Assembly (NCBI GenBank): GCA_010279815.1 | Contig: QEOQ01000206.1 | Location: forward strand, 962,020-1,026,019 | Direction of reading: 5' to 3' | Origin: Brachionus plicatilis | Taxonomy: Eukaryota > Rotifera > Eurotatoria > Ploima > Brachionidae | Length of the DNA stretch: 64,000 nucleotides | Shown: positions 1 through 10,600 of the stretch, one piece after another | Position numbering within the stretch: the stretch's first letter is position 1 | Layout of the letters: every line of letters begins with the position of its first letter | Notes under the pieces: generated by a model | Told to the model about the DNA's origin: nothing | Databases searched by the model: none | The model's input: only the letters and a program-made list of their open reading frames with translations | Made by a program: the position numbers and the translations under genes

Positions 1-508
1 GCTAATATTACGTAAAAAAAAAATCCTAAGTCTTCTAATCCTGGCTTGCGAAACTAGCACAAAAACTTGATTGTAAATAAAGTTAATAGTATATACTCAA
101 TTTGATGTTGTATTAATAGTATTTAATTTTATTTGATTAGCTATGGCTGATAATTTTCATTATTTACAGTATTTTTTGATTAAAATAATTTTTTATGAGA
201 ACGATTACTTCTAATACCTTAAATGAATTTTTAACTGTTTATAAATAATTTACAGGGTTTAAAAATTAATGAGAATATTTTTTTCACAATTAAATTTAAT
301 TTAAAAAATCTTCGGTTTTGATAATTTTTTTTGCTGGTGCAAACGATAAGTTCTTATAACCGAAAACAAATGAATTAAAAAAAAGAAGATAAGAATTCAT
401 AATTGGAAAATAAATGGGAATAAATTTTTGTTGAAATTTTTTATATTTATTTTTAATAGATAAATGGCTAAAAATAAAGATTTTTCTTAATTAAAATAAG
501 CTATTATC
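1..508. other. Non-coding flank downstream of EIF3C
   Basis: A+T-rich sequence with long A and T runs. No exon, RNA gene or repeat recognised. It probably holds the EIF3C 3' UTR at its right end, because that gene is read leftwards and stops at 509. Confidence 0.5.
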
Positions 509-3365
509 TTATTTTTGCTGCTGATTTCTTTGATTCCGAGTTTGCTTATAGCCTTGTTGTTTGGACTGTTGAGCTTGTTGATTCTGTTGTCCTTCTTTAA
601 ATAAAAAAAATAATTAAAAAAAATCTTTTAAAAGCTCAATTAGATTATATTTACGTTGGTTACGATTTAAAAATGCGCCCATTTCACCTCCTCTGATCTG
701 AACCATTCTTTCTGTTTGGTCCATTAAATTTGAGATTTTCTCCGAAAGCTGAAGAGCCAGCGTCTGTAGTTTCGTTGGCTCTGTGCGATGCATCACAATA
801 GTCTGCGTCGGCTCATCCAATGAAGCCATTAACTCCTCATTAATAATCATTTTACTAATCACAGAATAGACAAAATTCCTTGGCAAATCGAACATTTTAG
901 CCAAACTTTCAATGCTAATTGACTCATAGACGCCCGAAAACCGGAACAAATAAGTCCTCAATGATTCCTCTTTGACCTTCTCAATCAGCAATTGTTTTAC
1001 TCTGTCCGATTGTGGCATCAAGTCCCAAACTTTGGCGTTCATTTTATCATTGATCAAGTAATCAGTACACGCTTTCCAGTCTCCTTTTTTCATGACCCTC
1101 GATGCGGCGACCACATGTTCCCTCATGTTTTCGGGTGGTCCGACTACCGGTTGACGTTCACTCAACTTCATTTGGTAGTGAAACTGCTTGCTAATCAATC
1201 TCTTTTTTGTCTCAAATTCTCTAGAGCTCATGAACGGAATTTCAATCAGCATGGCCGAAACCAAATAGACACACTCTATTAATTCCAAATTAATGTGCAT
1301 ATGGAAGGGTATCAGGCGTTGTCTTTCCTTTATTTCCTGTTCTTTGCTTTTCTCAATATTTCTTTGCATCATTACTCCTTGAGCGAGCAGCTCTTTTGCC
1401 CTGTTGCCCACTTGGATATCCAATAGGGCCGAATGGGCGTCCTTGATGCAGCCCACTCGGAAGGCGCACAAGCCAACTTGAACCATGGTTCGATTGTATA
1501 AAATTTGCAGCAGAATGTCCGAGTTGTCAATGCTCTCTTGTAAATGAGACATCAAAAGCAAGTCCCTGGCCTCGAACCATCTGTCATGAAGAGCATTGTG
1601 ATACACATGGCACAGCATGGCCTTGGCTCTCAAACGATCAGTCGAATCGTTTGTGTAAATGTACTTACACAATCGATCGATTAGTTCAGCTGAATTTTTT
1701 TCATTATTTTTATCATATTTGTAGTAAATGTTTTCCACCTTTCTGAGATAAACTCGGCATATTTCCTGCGAGTTGCCTCTCATTTCCAGATAGTTCTGAA
1801 GTTTGTCAATCAAAGCATTCAATTTGGGCTCATCTTTGAGCCGCTCAACATACTCAGTTCCATGGGCGTCACATTGCTGCAGTATTTTGGTGAACTCTTC
1901 ATGCATTCGGTCCGTAATTGTGAGGACACAACCGCGGATTTTGTATGGTTTAGTGTTGTCGTGCACATTTTCTTCTTCGTCCGACACATTTTCGCTCACT
2001 TCTATGTCCGGATTTTCCAGCACAATGTTTATCATCTGGTCAAGCATGTTCAAGCACTCTTGGAAAACTTCGGACTTCATGCAAGCGCTTATTCTGGTAT
2101 TGTAGTCAAACGATATTGCCATTTGATTGAAGACAATTTTGAAGTCCATGGCAGAGCCAAAGTTGTGTGCTCGGCTGATTTCGCGCAGTTCTTTGAGCAT
2201 TTCCAGTTGGTCGTGACGGTCAGTGCCTTTGCGCCCTCGGGCCGAAACTATTTCGTTAAGCTTATTGAAAACATTAATTGGTGTAATTTCTTCTTCTTTG
2301 GCAAACAATTTTCGTTCCTTTAAAATTAATGAAATAAAAAAATTAATTTATTTGTTTTTTTTTTGTTGTGTTTTACGAATTTTGGCTTTTCAGACTCTCT
2401 GTCTGTGTCCACAGTGACCACAACTTTTTTTTCTTTTGGTCTTTTTTTCTCATCTTTTTTCGTTTTTGTCGAAGTGGTGTCCCTTGATTTTTTTAAAAAT
2501 AAATTATTTTAACATCAATATTTTTAATTAAACTATTAAAGTGAAAATTTAATTTTAATTTTCACCATTTTTTTTTTTATTTAAAAAAAGTTACTTCAAA
2601 AAAAGTTTGTAAGCGTCAGCCTTGTCATAGACAAGTTCTTCATCTGAAGTGCTTTCTTCAGTTTCGTCCCATGATATCTCTGATTCGCTGTCCTCTTCGC
2701 CAGACTCCGATTCTGATTCACTTTTTTCAACCTTGGTCTTAGTTTTGACCTCTTTTTTGGGTTGAACTTCCTCCTCAGACTCGGATTCTTCCGAATCGGT
2801 TTTTGATATTTTTTCCTCTTCAGGATAATTGTCCGAATGAGCTTTGTAGTCTGATATTTCTTTTTCGTAGTCTTTGTTATATTTTCGAATGCGCTGTCTG
2901 AGTTTGGTCAGTGCAGTCGAGTTTGACTTGCTTGCCGACGCCTTCCACGATGAATCCCAGAGTTCGTTAACGAAAGTTTCCAAGTCGGCAATAGCTCTAA
3001 TAAAATGCTTAAAGTGACCGTCTTTTTCTACCACTTTCCGACATTTATCGTAAACTTTAACCAATTCATCAAATGCTGTGAAAATTATTTATTAATGTAG
3101 AATAAAAATATTTTTTTCCTAATAAAATACTTTGATTAGATTTAACTATGTCTCTAATTTTTTTGGCATTTTTTAATTGACGAACCAAATTGTTAATTTC
3201 TTCGATTCTTTTGTCTCTTTCGGACAAGACAACACGTGAGCCTTTTTGATCCTCGTCGGATTCGTAGGTGTACATTGGCCTGGTCGGCTTTTGGACCTCG
3301 GCAATTTCATCTTCAGACTCGGATTCGCTTTCCGAGCTGCTGTTTTGAACAAAAAATTTGGACAT
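509..3365 (-). CDS. EIF3C: Eukaryotic translation initiation factor 3 subunit C (5 exons)
   Basis: Core subunit of cytosolic eIF3, which binds the 40S ribosome and scaffolds the 43S preinitiation complex. Exons in transcript order: 3131-3365, 2595-3075, 2377-2482, 655-2317, 509-594. They join into 857 codons including the stop (human about 913 aa). All four introns are short GT-AG introns of 55-112 bases. The N-terminus MSKFF is followed by acidic serine stretches as in the family. The block NLVRQLKNAKKIRD matches the conserved N-terminal helix. The C-terminal third holds the PCI/winged-helix region, with RTYLF, ISKMIINEELMASLDEPTQT and VMHRTEPT almost unchanged from animals. The tail is Q/N/R-rich and ends in a small separate exon, comparable to the Q-rich end of human eIF3c. 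The large exon lacks its own ATG (the first residue of the long open frame is TTG), which is why the upstream exons are needed. Confidence 0.97.
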
Positions 3366-4095
3366 TTTAATTAAACTCTAAATAAATAACCTCATGGTAA
3401 ATTGAGAGTAAAAAAAATTTTGAAATTAGAGTTCGATTAAATTTTTCGATTTTTTAATACTTAATCATAATTTAGTAATAAAGACTAAAAAAAATTTGAG
3501 AAAACTGAAGGAAGATTTTTAAATGGCAAGACCCAACTTAAACAAGTGTATACTTTGCTTTTAAATAGGCTCTTCGACACATTGTATCGAAAATTTTAGT
3601 TTAATTTTAAATTTGATGAATGCATTAGATAAATTCTTTACTTGTGATACTAATTTTGAAATTTTAATTTAGAAAATGCATTGCAATTGCAAATGATTTA
3701 TGCATTTTCTCAACGAGTCTTGAAAAAAGTTAATTTAATTTCAAATCAAAATTTGAAATAAAATTTAAAACTAATTTCAAAATTTGGTATCTTTGCCGTG
3801 TCGACCAACCAGATATCCTTTGGTGACAAGTCTTATAAATCGGAATAATTTTTTTAGCACACGCAAAAAACGTTTCAGCACATCCTTAAAATCTAGCAAA
3901 CACACTCACTTAATAACAGCTCTAAATCACTGCTCTGCACACTCAAAAAAATTTTTCAAACCGCAAAAAAATTAACTTAATTTTACATTTTTTCAAAGTC
4001 TTAATAACTCTCTTTTATTTTTGAATTCATGAAAAAAGTTGAGTTTTATTCAATAAATAAAAAAGAATTTAAAATCAAGCCTAAATTGAGCATAC
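3366..4095. other. Intergenic stretch holding the left arm of a diverged inverted repeat
   Basis: Mostly A+T-rich. Bases about 3858-3944 form the left arm of an imperfect inverted repeat whose partner lies at about 4405-4487 (shared words such as CACATCCT and CAAACACACT). A short ATG frame at about 3523 (MARPNLNKC) is too short to support as a gene. Confidence 0.5.
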
Positions 4096-4487
4096 CATGA
4101 AGCAACAAAGTTTACCCAAAAAGGTCATTTTATGCTTTTGGCACATGGCATTTATCAGTTTGACAATCGTGATGAATGCCATAGAACCTGTCAAACCAGG
4201 AATCGTGCTTTTGTAAATGTGCCTAAAAAAGATCGATCAAAAAATTCTTCAAAAGCTTTTGAATACAAATTATATTAAACCAAAATTAATAATAAAACTA
4301 AAATTAGATTTCTATGTCAATTTTATTAAATAATTAAAAGTCTGAACATTAAAAAAAAAGGGTGTTAAAATTTTTCTATGAATTTTTCTGGATTTACTAA
4401 AAAAGGTGTAGAACAGTGTTAAGGGTGTTTTTAAGTAAAGTGTGTTTGTTAGATTTTTAGGATGTGTTGAAACGATTTTTCCGTGTG
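3858..4487. repeat. Diverged inverted repeat, arms 3858-3944 and 4405-4487
   Basis: The reverse complement of 4405-4487 aligns to 3858-3944 with scattered mismatches and small gaps (CACACG, GTTTCARCACATCCT, AAAATCTARCAAACACACT). The arms enclose about 460 bases. This may be an old terminal-inverted-repeat element. I see no target duplication. Confidence 0.6.
4096..4222 (-). CDS. Candidate internal coding exon, unidentified
   Basis: The minus strand has a clean acceptor (TTTTTTAG before 4222) and donor (ATG|GTATG at 4096) enclosing 127 bases open in one frame. The encoded peptide includes STIPGLTGSMAFITIVKL and MTFLGKLCCFM, which looks like a membrane segment. The plus strand is open over nearly the same bases (ATG at 4098, 39 codons including KKVILCFWHMAF) and also ends near a GTAAAT donor, so the strand is not certain. 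I do not recognise the family and found no convincing partner exon. The stretch lies between the two arms of a diverged inverted repeat, so it could also be the inside of an old mobile element. Confidence 0.3.
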
Positions 4488-7018
4488 TTGGTTGGGTAGA
4501 CCCATATAAATTGAGCAACTTGACATTTTCAAAGATTTTTTTTAGTAAAAAGCAAAAACTGAATTAAGTCTTTGATTTTAAATAAAAATAATCAAGTTGC
4601 TCGATTTATGACTTTGGTAAGAATTTTAACAGAATCATGGCTTGTTTTCAAAAATTTATAAATCAGAGTCTTCTTACCCAGATCAAAATTTTAGCACTTT
4701 GTTAAACTAATAAAAAAACTCAAAAAATTTGAATAAATAAAAAATTCAACCGATTTAAACAGATTTGTTATTTCCCAATAATTCTTGCAAATTTCTTCAT
4801 TTTCTAAATTGATTATAATTAAAAAAAATTAACTGAATGTTATTTTTTAAAAATTTTTATGAACTAGAAAATGTTGAAATTTGCTAGAAATATTATGCAG
4901 GAAATAATAAAAATTAAGATGGGTCTATTATAATGATAGTCTGATACAATTGGAGTTTTCGCTTGAACATTTTATATTGACAGAATTGACATTGTTAAAT
5001 TAAATAAAAAATTAAAATTAAACAAATAAAAATTAATTTGTCAAAAACCCAGCTTTGATAGCCAAGATTATTTTTTTGCTTTCTGCTTTGGGCTACTGCT
5101 CCTTCAGAATAAGATAAAAAATAAAATAAAAATCAAAAATGAAATAAAAAGAAAGTTAATAGGTTAGAATAACAAGAAATTAAAATGAGATTCGTTTAAA
5201 TACTTATATATATATGCATGCATTCCAGAGCGTTTATTTAAACCTTTGATTTTGGTTATTCTGAAAATGGTCATTTTAATTGTTTACAATCTACTTTAGT
5301 ACTTCTTTTATACAGCGTGGTCACCACCTTCAAATGAAGACGGGAATTTGAAGGCCTTTCCAACAACATTGCCTGGATTTAGATTTGTGGAAGCATGATC
5401 AATTATTCCCGCAAAAGAATCAATTAGAATTCTTTTCTGATTATTCCTCAAGCAATAAGGATTGTTCTACTAAAACTTAGATCCACAAAGTTCCTGGAAA
5501 ATTTTCGATGCATGAAACATCAAATTAATACTATTGACCCTCTAATGAATATATAATTAATTAAATTCTTTCAGGGTTACTCATTTACTTGACGTTACTT
5601 CTGCATTTGATTGGGTTATATGGTAATTTCTGGCTTAAAGATACGGAAATAAAAGCGTAAAACTCATTGGATAGAAATTAGGACCACCGAGTCGTTGCGT
5701 AACGGGGAACTGGACAAAAATTGCATGTAAATTCCTCTGTCTCCAATTGAAACGATCACAACAAATTTGGCCTTAACAGAAACCATTCCAAACGATGAAT
5801 CAAAGTTTCGAATATTGTCTAAAAATTCTTTGCGCATAAAAGCCGAAAAGCTATGGCTGAGGATCCAAAAGACTTACATAACCTTATGATAGAGACCAAT
5901 TGTGGAAAAATTGAATGGGTGAAAGATTTGCTTGCCTCACAAAAGTTGAATCACGTTGACTTACAAGAAGACAAGTAAAGGTTCATCAAAATAATCAACA
6001 ACAGAACTTACATCATCAGTTGCAGATGATACATTATCTCTGGAAACAACCAATGACGATACGTTTTTACCATTTTCAGCAACAGATTGAGTTATAGGTA
6101 ATTGAGCAGTTAAATTGTCGATGTCTGAAGTAGGACGAACTGGGACTTGAATAAGGGCTGCAAGTTCATTCATTTTTCTTTATAGATTATCTTCACAATT
6201 AAGTATTCTTAGATTATTTTTGTCAAAATCTTAAAGTTTAGTACAATCTTTTGAGACAAACCAGAATAAATGAACGGTCCTTCATCCAAATTCAATATAT
6301 TGACATTTAAATAAATATTCACAGAATCATGCAAACAAAAACCCGATTCATTTTAGACAGAAACAGGTTAAGTCATTTAAGTTAAAGGTTATGCTAAACA
6401 AAGGCGGTGTCCAATATTCTCCTTGTACTAACATCCAAAATGTCCGAAACAGATTGGATATCTATAATTTTTTTAACTGATGACCTCCCTCTTCAAAATG
6501 ATTTTATTAATAATAAATATTTGCTTTTATTAAATAAAAACTTTAAAATTAAATAAAAAAAATTAAGCACGCACTGAAAAAGCTCATTCCAAATCTATAG
6601 AAATTGATTATTTAATTTAAATATCTAATAAATGATATAAAGAGACAAATTACGACCAAAAATATTTCCTTCTTTGAAATTGAATAAATAGGTTTGATTC
6701 AGTAACTTTTAATAAATTGGCTTTTTATAAAATATAATTCTATATCTTTTGAAATCTTAAAAATGTAATAGAATATTATTTTATAAAATGTACTATAAAT
6801 ATAAATATTAAATTTTCAATAAATTGATAATTAATCTTATATCAAAAAATTTTTAATGATAATGGAAATTACTTTTAAATTAAAATAAAGATATTACTTC
6901 TTAATTATTTTTTAAACTAACATGATTTTAATTAATTAAAAAACACAAAATTTAACCAAAACAATTAATTATTAAAAAAATTATAAATTCCGGGCAGCAT
7001 GCACTTCTGTTAATCAAA
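4488..7018. other. Gene-poor stretch with short coding-like relics
   Basis: No gene could be built here. A small inverted repeat (about 4508-4605, arms around GAGCAACTTGA/TCAAGTTGCTC) lies at the left. At about 5570-5622 the plus strand reads LLDVTSAFDWV, which resembles the first catalytic motif of a LINE reverse transcriptase, but the surrounding frames are full of stops. At 5853-5978 a 41-codon plus-strand frame (KIEWVKDLLASQKLNHVDLQ) resembles half an ankyrin repeat and ends near a GTAAAG donor. At 5961-6173 a minus-strand ATG frame contains a perfect GTAAGT donor after 54 codons. None is convincing alone. Confidence 0.35.
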
Positions 7019-7113
7019 AATATTTTAGCATGGGCGAGATTTACTCTGATACATGGTCCAAAAGCGCGTCTTAATTTGTGGTGAAGCATAATCGAATGAG
7101 GGAATAGGGTATA
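7019..7113. repeat. Relic arm of the TACCGTA palindromic element family
   Basis: Words in this stretch (CATGGGCGAGATTTA, then CATAATCGAATGAGGGAATA and GGTAT) align in order with the right arm of the palindromic element at 53174-53685 (CATGGGCGAGATTTA, CATTATCGAACAAGGGAATACGGTAT). No left arm is visible, so this is a decayed or solo arm. Confidence 0.6.
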
Positions 7114-7169
7114 TTGAATTCATTTTTGGTTATTTTGTTAAAAATAAAGTATCATTAATAAATCAATTT

Positions 7170-7281
7170 TTTATAATTTATTCAATCCGAAATTTTAAAT
7201 TTTTTTCTTAATTCCGGACTATCAAGTTTCCGACATGAAAATGTCGAACCAAATGAGTCGGATTATTGAGGGTTGACTGTA
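7170..7281. mobile_element. Possible pogo/Tigger-like transposon end
   Basis: Read on the minus strand from 7279 the sequence begins CAGTCAACCCTCAATAATCC, close to the known pogo/Tigger terminal pattern (CAGT..ACCCTC.ATAATCCG), and it is flanked by a TA dinucleotide at 7280-7281. An internal GACATnAAATGTC palindrome follows. The other end was not found, so this is a fragment at best. Confidence 0.4.
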
Positions 7282-7637
7282 TTATTATTAAAGAAAAAGA
7301 ACCAAATAATTTCATGGATTTTTCATCAGATTCTTAGATTCCAAATAATATCTTTTTCCTTCTTTCTAAACTCTTTAATTAAGAATTTTTCCAATTTTGA
7401 TAATAAAAATGACTAAATCCTAATAACACAATTTTCGTTTCTTGGATTAGCTCATATTTAATATTGTTATTAATATTAATCCGTCAATAATAAATTGGCA
7501 TTTTTTACCAATTTTAAAATTTTATTAAAAATTCAGTTACAAAATAGAAAATATATAAATAAATAAGCTTCTCTAAAAAAAATTTGATCAACAAAACCAA
7601 TAAAAAATATTTTCTTTTCTCAAACTATTGCCCTTGT

Positions 7638-10600
7638 CTATTCTAAATCGTGTTCTGGTGGAGGTGGCTGCTTTTCATTGATTGACAAAGGACCCCCAGC
7701 TGTTAAATATCCGGCAACTGAAGGCACACTGTTTGTTAAATAGCCAATTGACGTAGTATTTGTAATAAATAAATCATCCGATTGATCTTTGTAATCCTTC
7801 CAAATTTTAGAAGAACCTAAAATCGACTCAACCTTTAAAAAAGAAAATTAATGATTTTCAAAATCTTAAATTATTAGTGTTGAAAAATTGAATAAAATAT
7901 TTGATTTAGTATACAAATATTTTTTAAATAAAATTTAAAGTTTAAGATAATTGAATTATATTTTTTAAATTTACGCAATGTTTAGAAAATAATAATCAAA
8001 AAATAAAAAAATATTTTTTTCATAACTTCAAAGTAGCTTATGAAAATTACGACTAATCTGTTATAGTAAGAAAAACATTGAGTTTAAAAGTAAATTTGAT
8101 GAATCTAGTAATAAAATAAAATCAAATTTTAATAATCTATAAGCTTTAAACAAAACATGAAGAAAACTTGTATTTAAAGATTCAGCACATTTTCTTGATT
8201 TTTTTTCTAGTCAAGTGTCGTAAATATCAAAATTTTCGTGCTGTCAAAATATACGATAACTTTAAGTTTTCTTTGTTTCCTTCCAAAAATCATAATAATT
8301 TGTTTCTTAAATGGTTCCAAGCTTTATTTCAATAGGTCTCATGTCCAGAAAGTGATCATTTGATCACCAAAATATTTTTTTGATCACCTAATAATTTCTT
8401 CAAGAAATAAATGATGAATTGGAGGAGAGGTTTTAACAAATTATACAATTAATAAAAAATAAAAAATTGACCAGCTAGGTTTGAAAACCGTAAAAGAAAA
8501 GTCAGTTATTTATAAATAAATTGCTATGGCACTAGTAGAAGCTTCTGATGAAGCCAAGTTGGAAGCAAAAAGAGCACTGAGCAAGCATCCAAATCCGGTG
8601 GCCTGTAGCATTTGTGGTGTATTTATGAAAAATGAAAAGGGCGTTAAATTGCATTTGTCAAAAAAACATAAATAATAAAATTTATCTTTTTTTTTTAAAT
8701 AAAAAGAGAACTAAATTTTTTATACAACTCAAGTAAAGTTTAGTAAAAATTATAAGTTTTTCTGATCGCAAAAAAATTTACTTTTATTTTTGGGTTAATT
8801 AATGGAAGTTTTTTTTAAATAACTCTGTTTTTTTTTTAAAAATAGCCTTTCCAAGAAATTATTCGGCAAATTTAAATACCAAAAATTGGCATTGTGAATT
8901 TTGGTACAAAAAACAAAAGCAAGTGTTCATGTTTTTTACTGAAGATTTTTTTAAAGAAAATTTTATGTTCAGGTGGTCAAACTTTTGACCAGACCGCACG
9001 TTTTTGTCCGTGAGAACTTAAGCTTTGGCATTTTTAATATTTTGCTTTTGTTTTTTGTACCAAAATTCACAATGCCAATTTTTGGTATTTAAATTTGCCG
9101 AATAATTTCTTGGAAAGGTTATTTTTAATAAAAAAACAGAGTTGTTTAAAAGTCCCAAAAAAAGTCCAAGTCCAGAATTTTTTTTTAAAATTTGCTAGAT
9201 CAGGCTTCATATCAAAAAAAGTTGAAGAAAGTTGAAGAAAGTTGAATAACTGTAATAGTTGAATAATTGAAATAATTGAAGGGGTTTTTTTATTGATAAA
9301 AATTGAAAAAGTTGAAGAAAGTTGAAGAAAGAAATACAATTATTTGAATAATTGAATAGTTGAATAATAACAGTAAATTGTCCATTAGTCTGAAAATTTT
9401 TAAAAAAAGTCTGGACTTGGACTTGACTTGAGACTTGTGACTTTTAAACAACTTTGTAAAAAAATGATCTAAAAAAATTAGTTACAGAGAATAGAGGCTT
9501 AAGTCAAAGGGGTCCAGAGCGAAGCCCTGGTTTAGGGTTTCGGATAAGCGGAAGGTTAGGGTCTTTTTCTAAATTAGTCTCATCTTTAATAAATTAGATT
9601 CCTTTTTAATAAATTAGTGGTGAAGAAAATTGTGGGTGTTTTAATTTTTTTAAAAAAAGCTCAAACTTACTTGAGTTAAATACTGAGCTGAATTTAACAT
9701 TGATTTAATTGCTTTAACTATTTGGGCTTTGACAGAATTGGGCTTGTCTATGCCAGTCATACTTGACTCCAACAGCTTAAGCAAATACTCAATCATCTGA
9801 CATTTCAGCGCCTTAATTCAAATAAAAATAGAAAAAAAAAATCCTTGTAATTAATTCCAATTACTTGTCCGACAAAGTCATCGACTACAGACTGATTGGA
9901 AAATATCCTATTCATAGCCTCGGCAGCTACGGCCACCAGGTCAGCCCTGCGCAGCATCGCCTGCTTCATCGGACTCATGAACTCGTTGACACTTAAACTC
10001 TTAAGACAATGCTCATTGTTAACAATTTGATTTACAACATGAATGGCAGAGCCAACAATAGAGTCCTTTTTGGCGCTCAAGGCCTGCACAACTTGCGGCA
10101 AAACACCCATGGACGGCAAATTGTCCAACATCAAAGGCTGCACATAAAACAACTGCACCAACGCTTGGCTCATTTGTTCCAAGGCATCGCCATCTTTCTC
10201 CTTCCTATTGCACATGGCCGACCAGGCCTCGAAAAGATCTGTCAAAAATTCCTTAGGTCGCCTCAGCACCCATCCAGGATTAGAAATAAACAAGCGGATG
10301 TAAACGCCCGAGATCACAATTTCGCCCTCGGAGCCAAAGCTCGAGTAGAGTGTAGATGTAGCTTCTTTGACATTTTGAACACCAGCATCACTCAAATCGT
10401 CCAAAATGGACCATTTGAATTCAACACCATTTGGTGCCGCCTGATTCGAGTACAATTTATTGGACATTTGTTTGAGCGCATCACAAACTCTCTTTCTCGA
10501 ATCATCATTCCAAATCAGCTCGGGATTTTCATAAGTTCCCTCGAAAGTAATGACCGCCGCCTCGGCGTTGTCTTTCATTGCGTCCATGAACAAAGGCGGC

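Noticed and set aside
3784..4518. Open frames at 3784-3975 (+) and 4312-4518 (-)
   Set aside because: They are mirror images over the arms of the diverged inverted repeat and have no independent coding evidence.
5570..5622. Isolated reverse-transcriptase-like motif LLDVTSAFD
   Set aside because: No second motif and immediate stops in all neighbouring frames; kept only as a remark in the gap description.
9230..9370. Repeated GTTGAAGAAA units resembling a spaced direct-repeat array such as CRISPR
   Set aside because: Low-complexity interior of a foldback element, with no unique spacers and a eukaryotic context.
9484..9570. TTAGGG words suggesting telomeric repeats
   Set aside because: Only scattered single copies, no tandem array.
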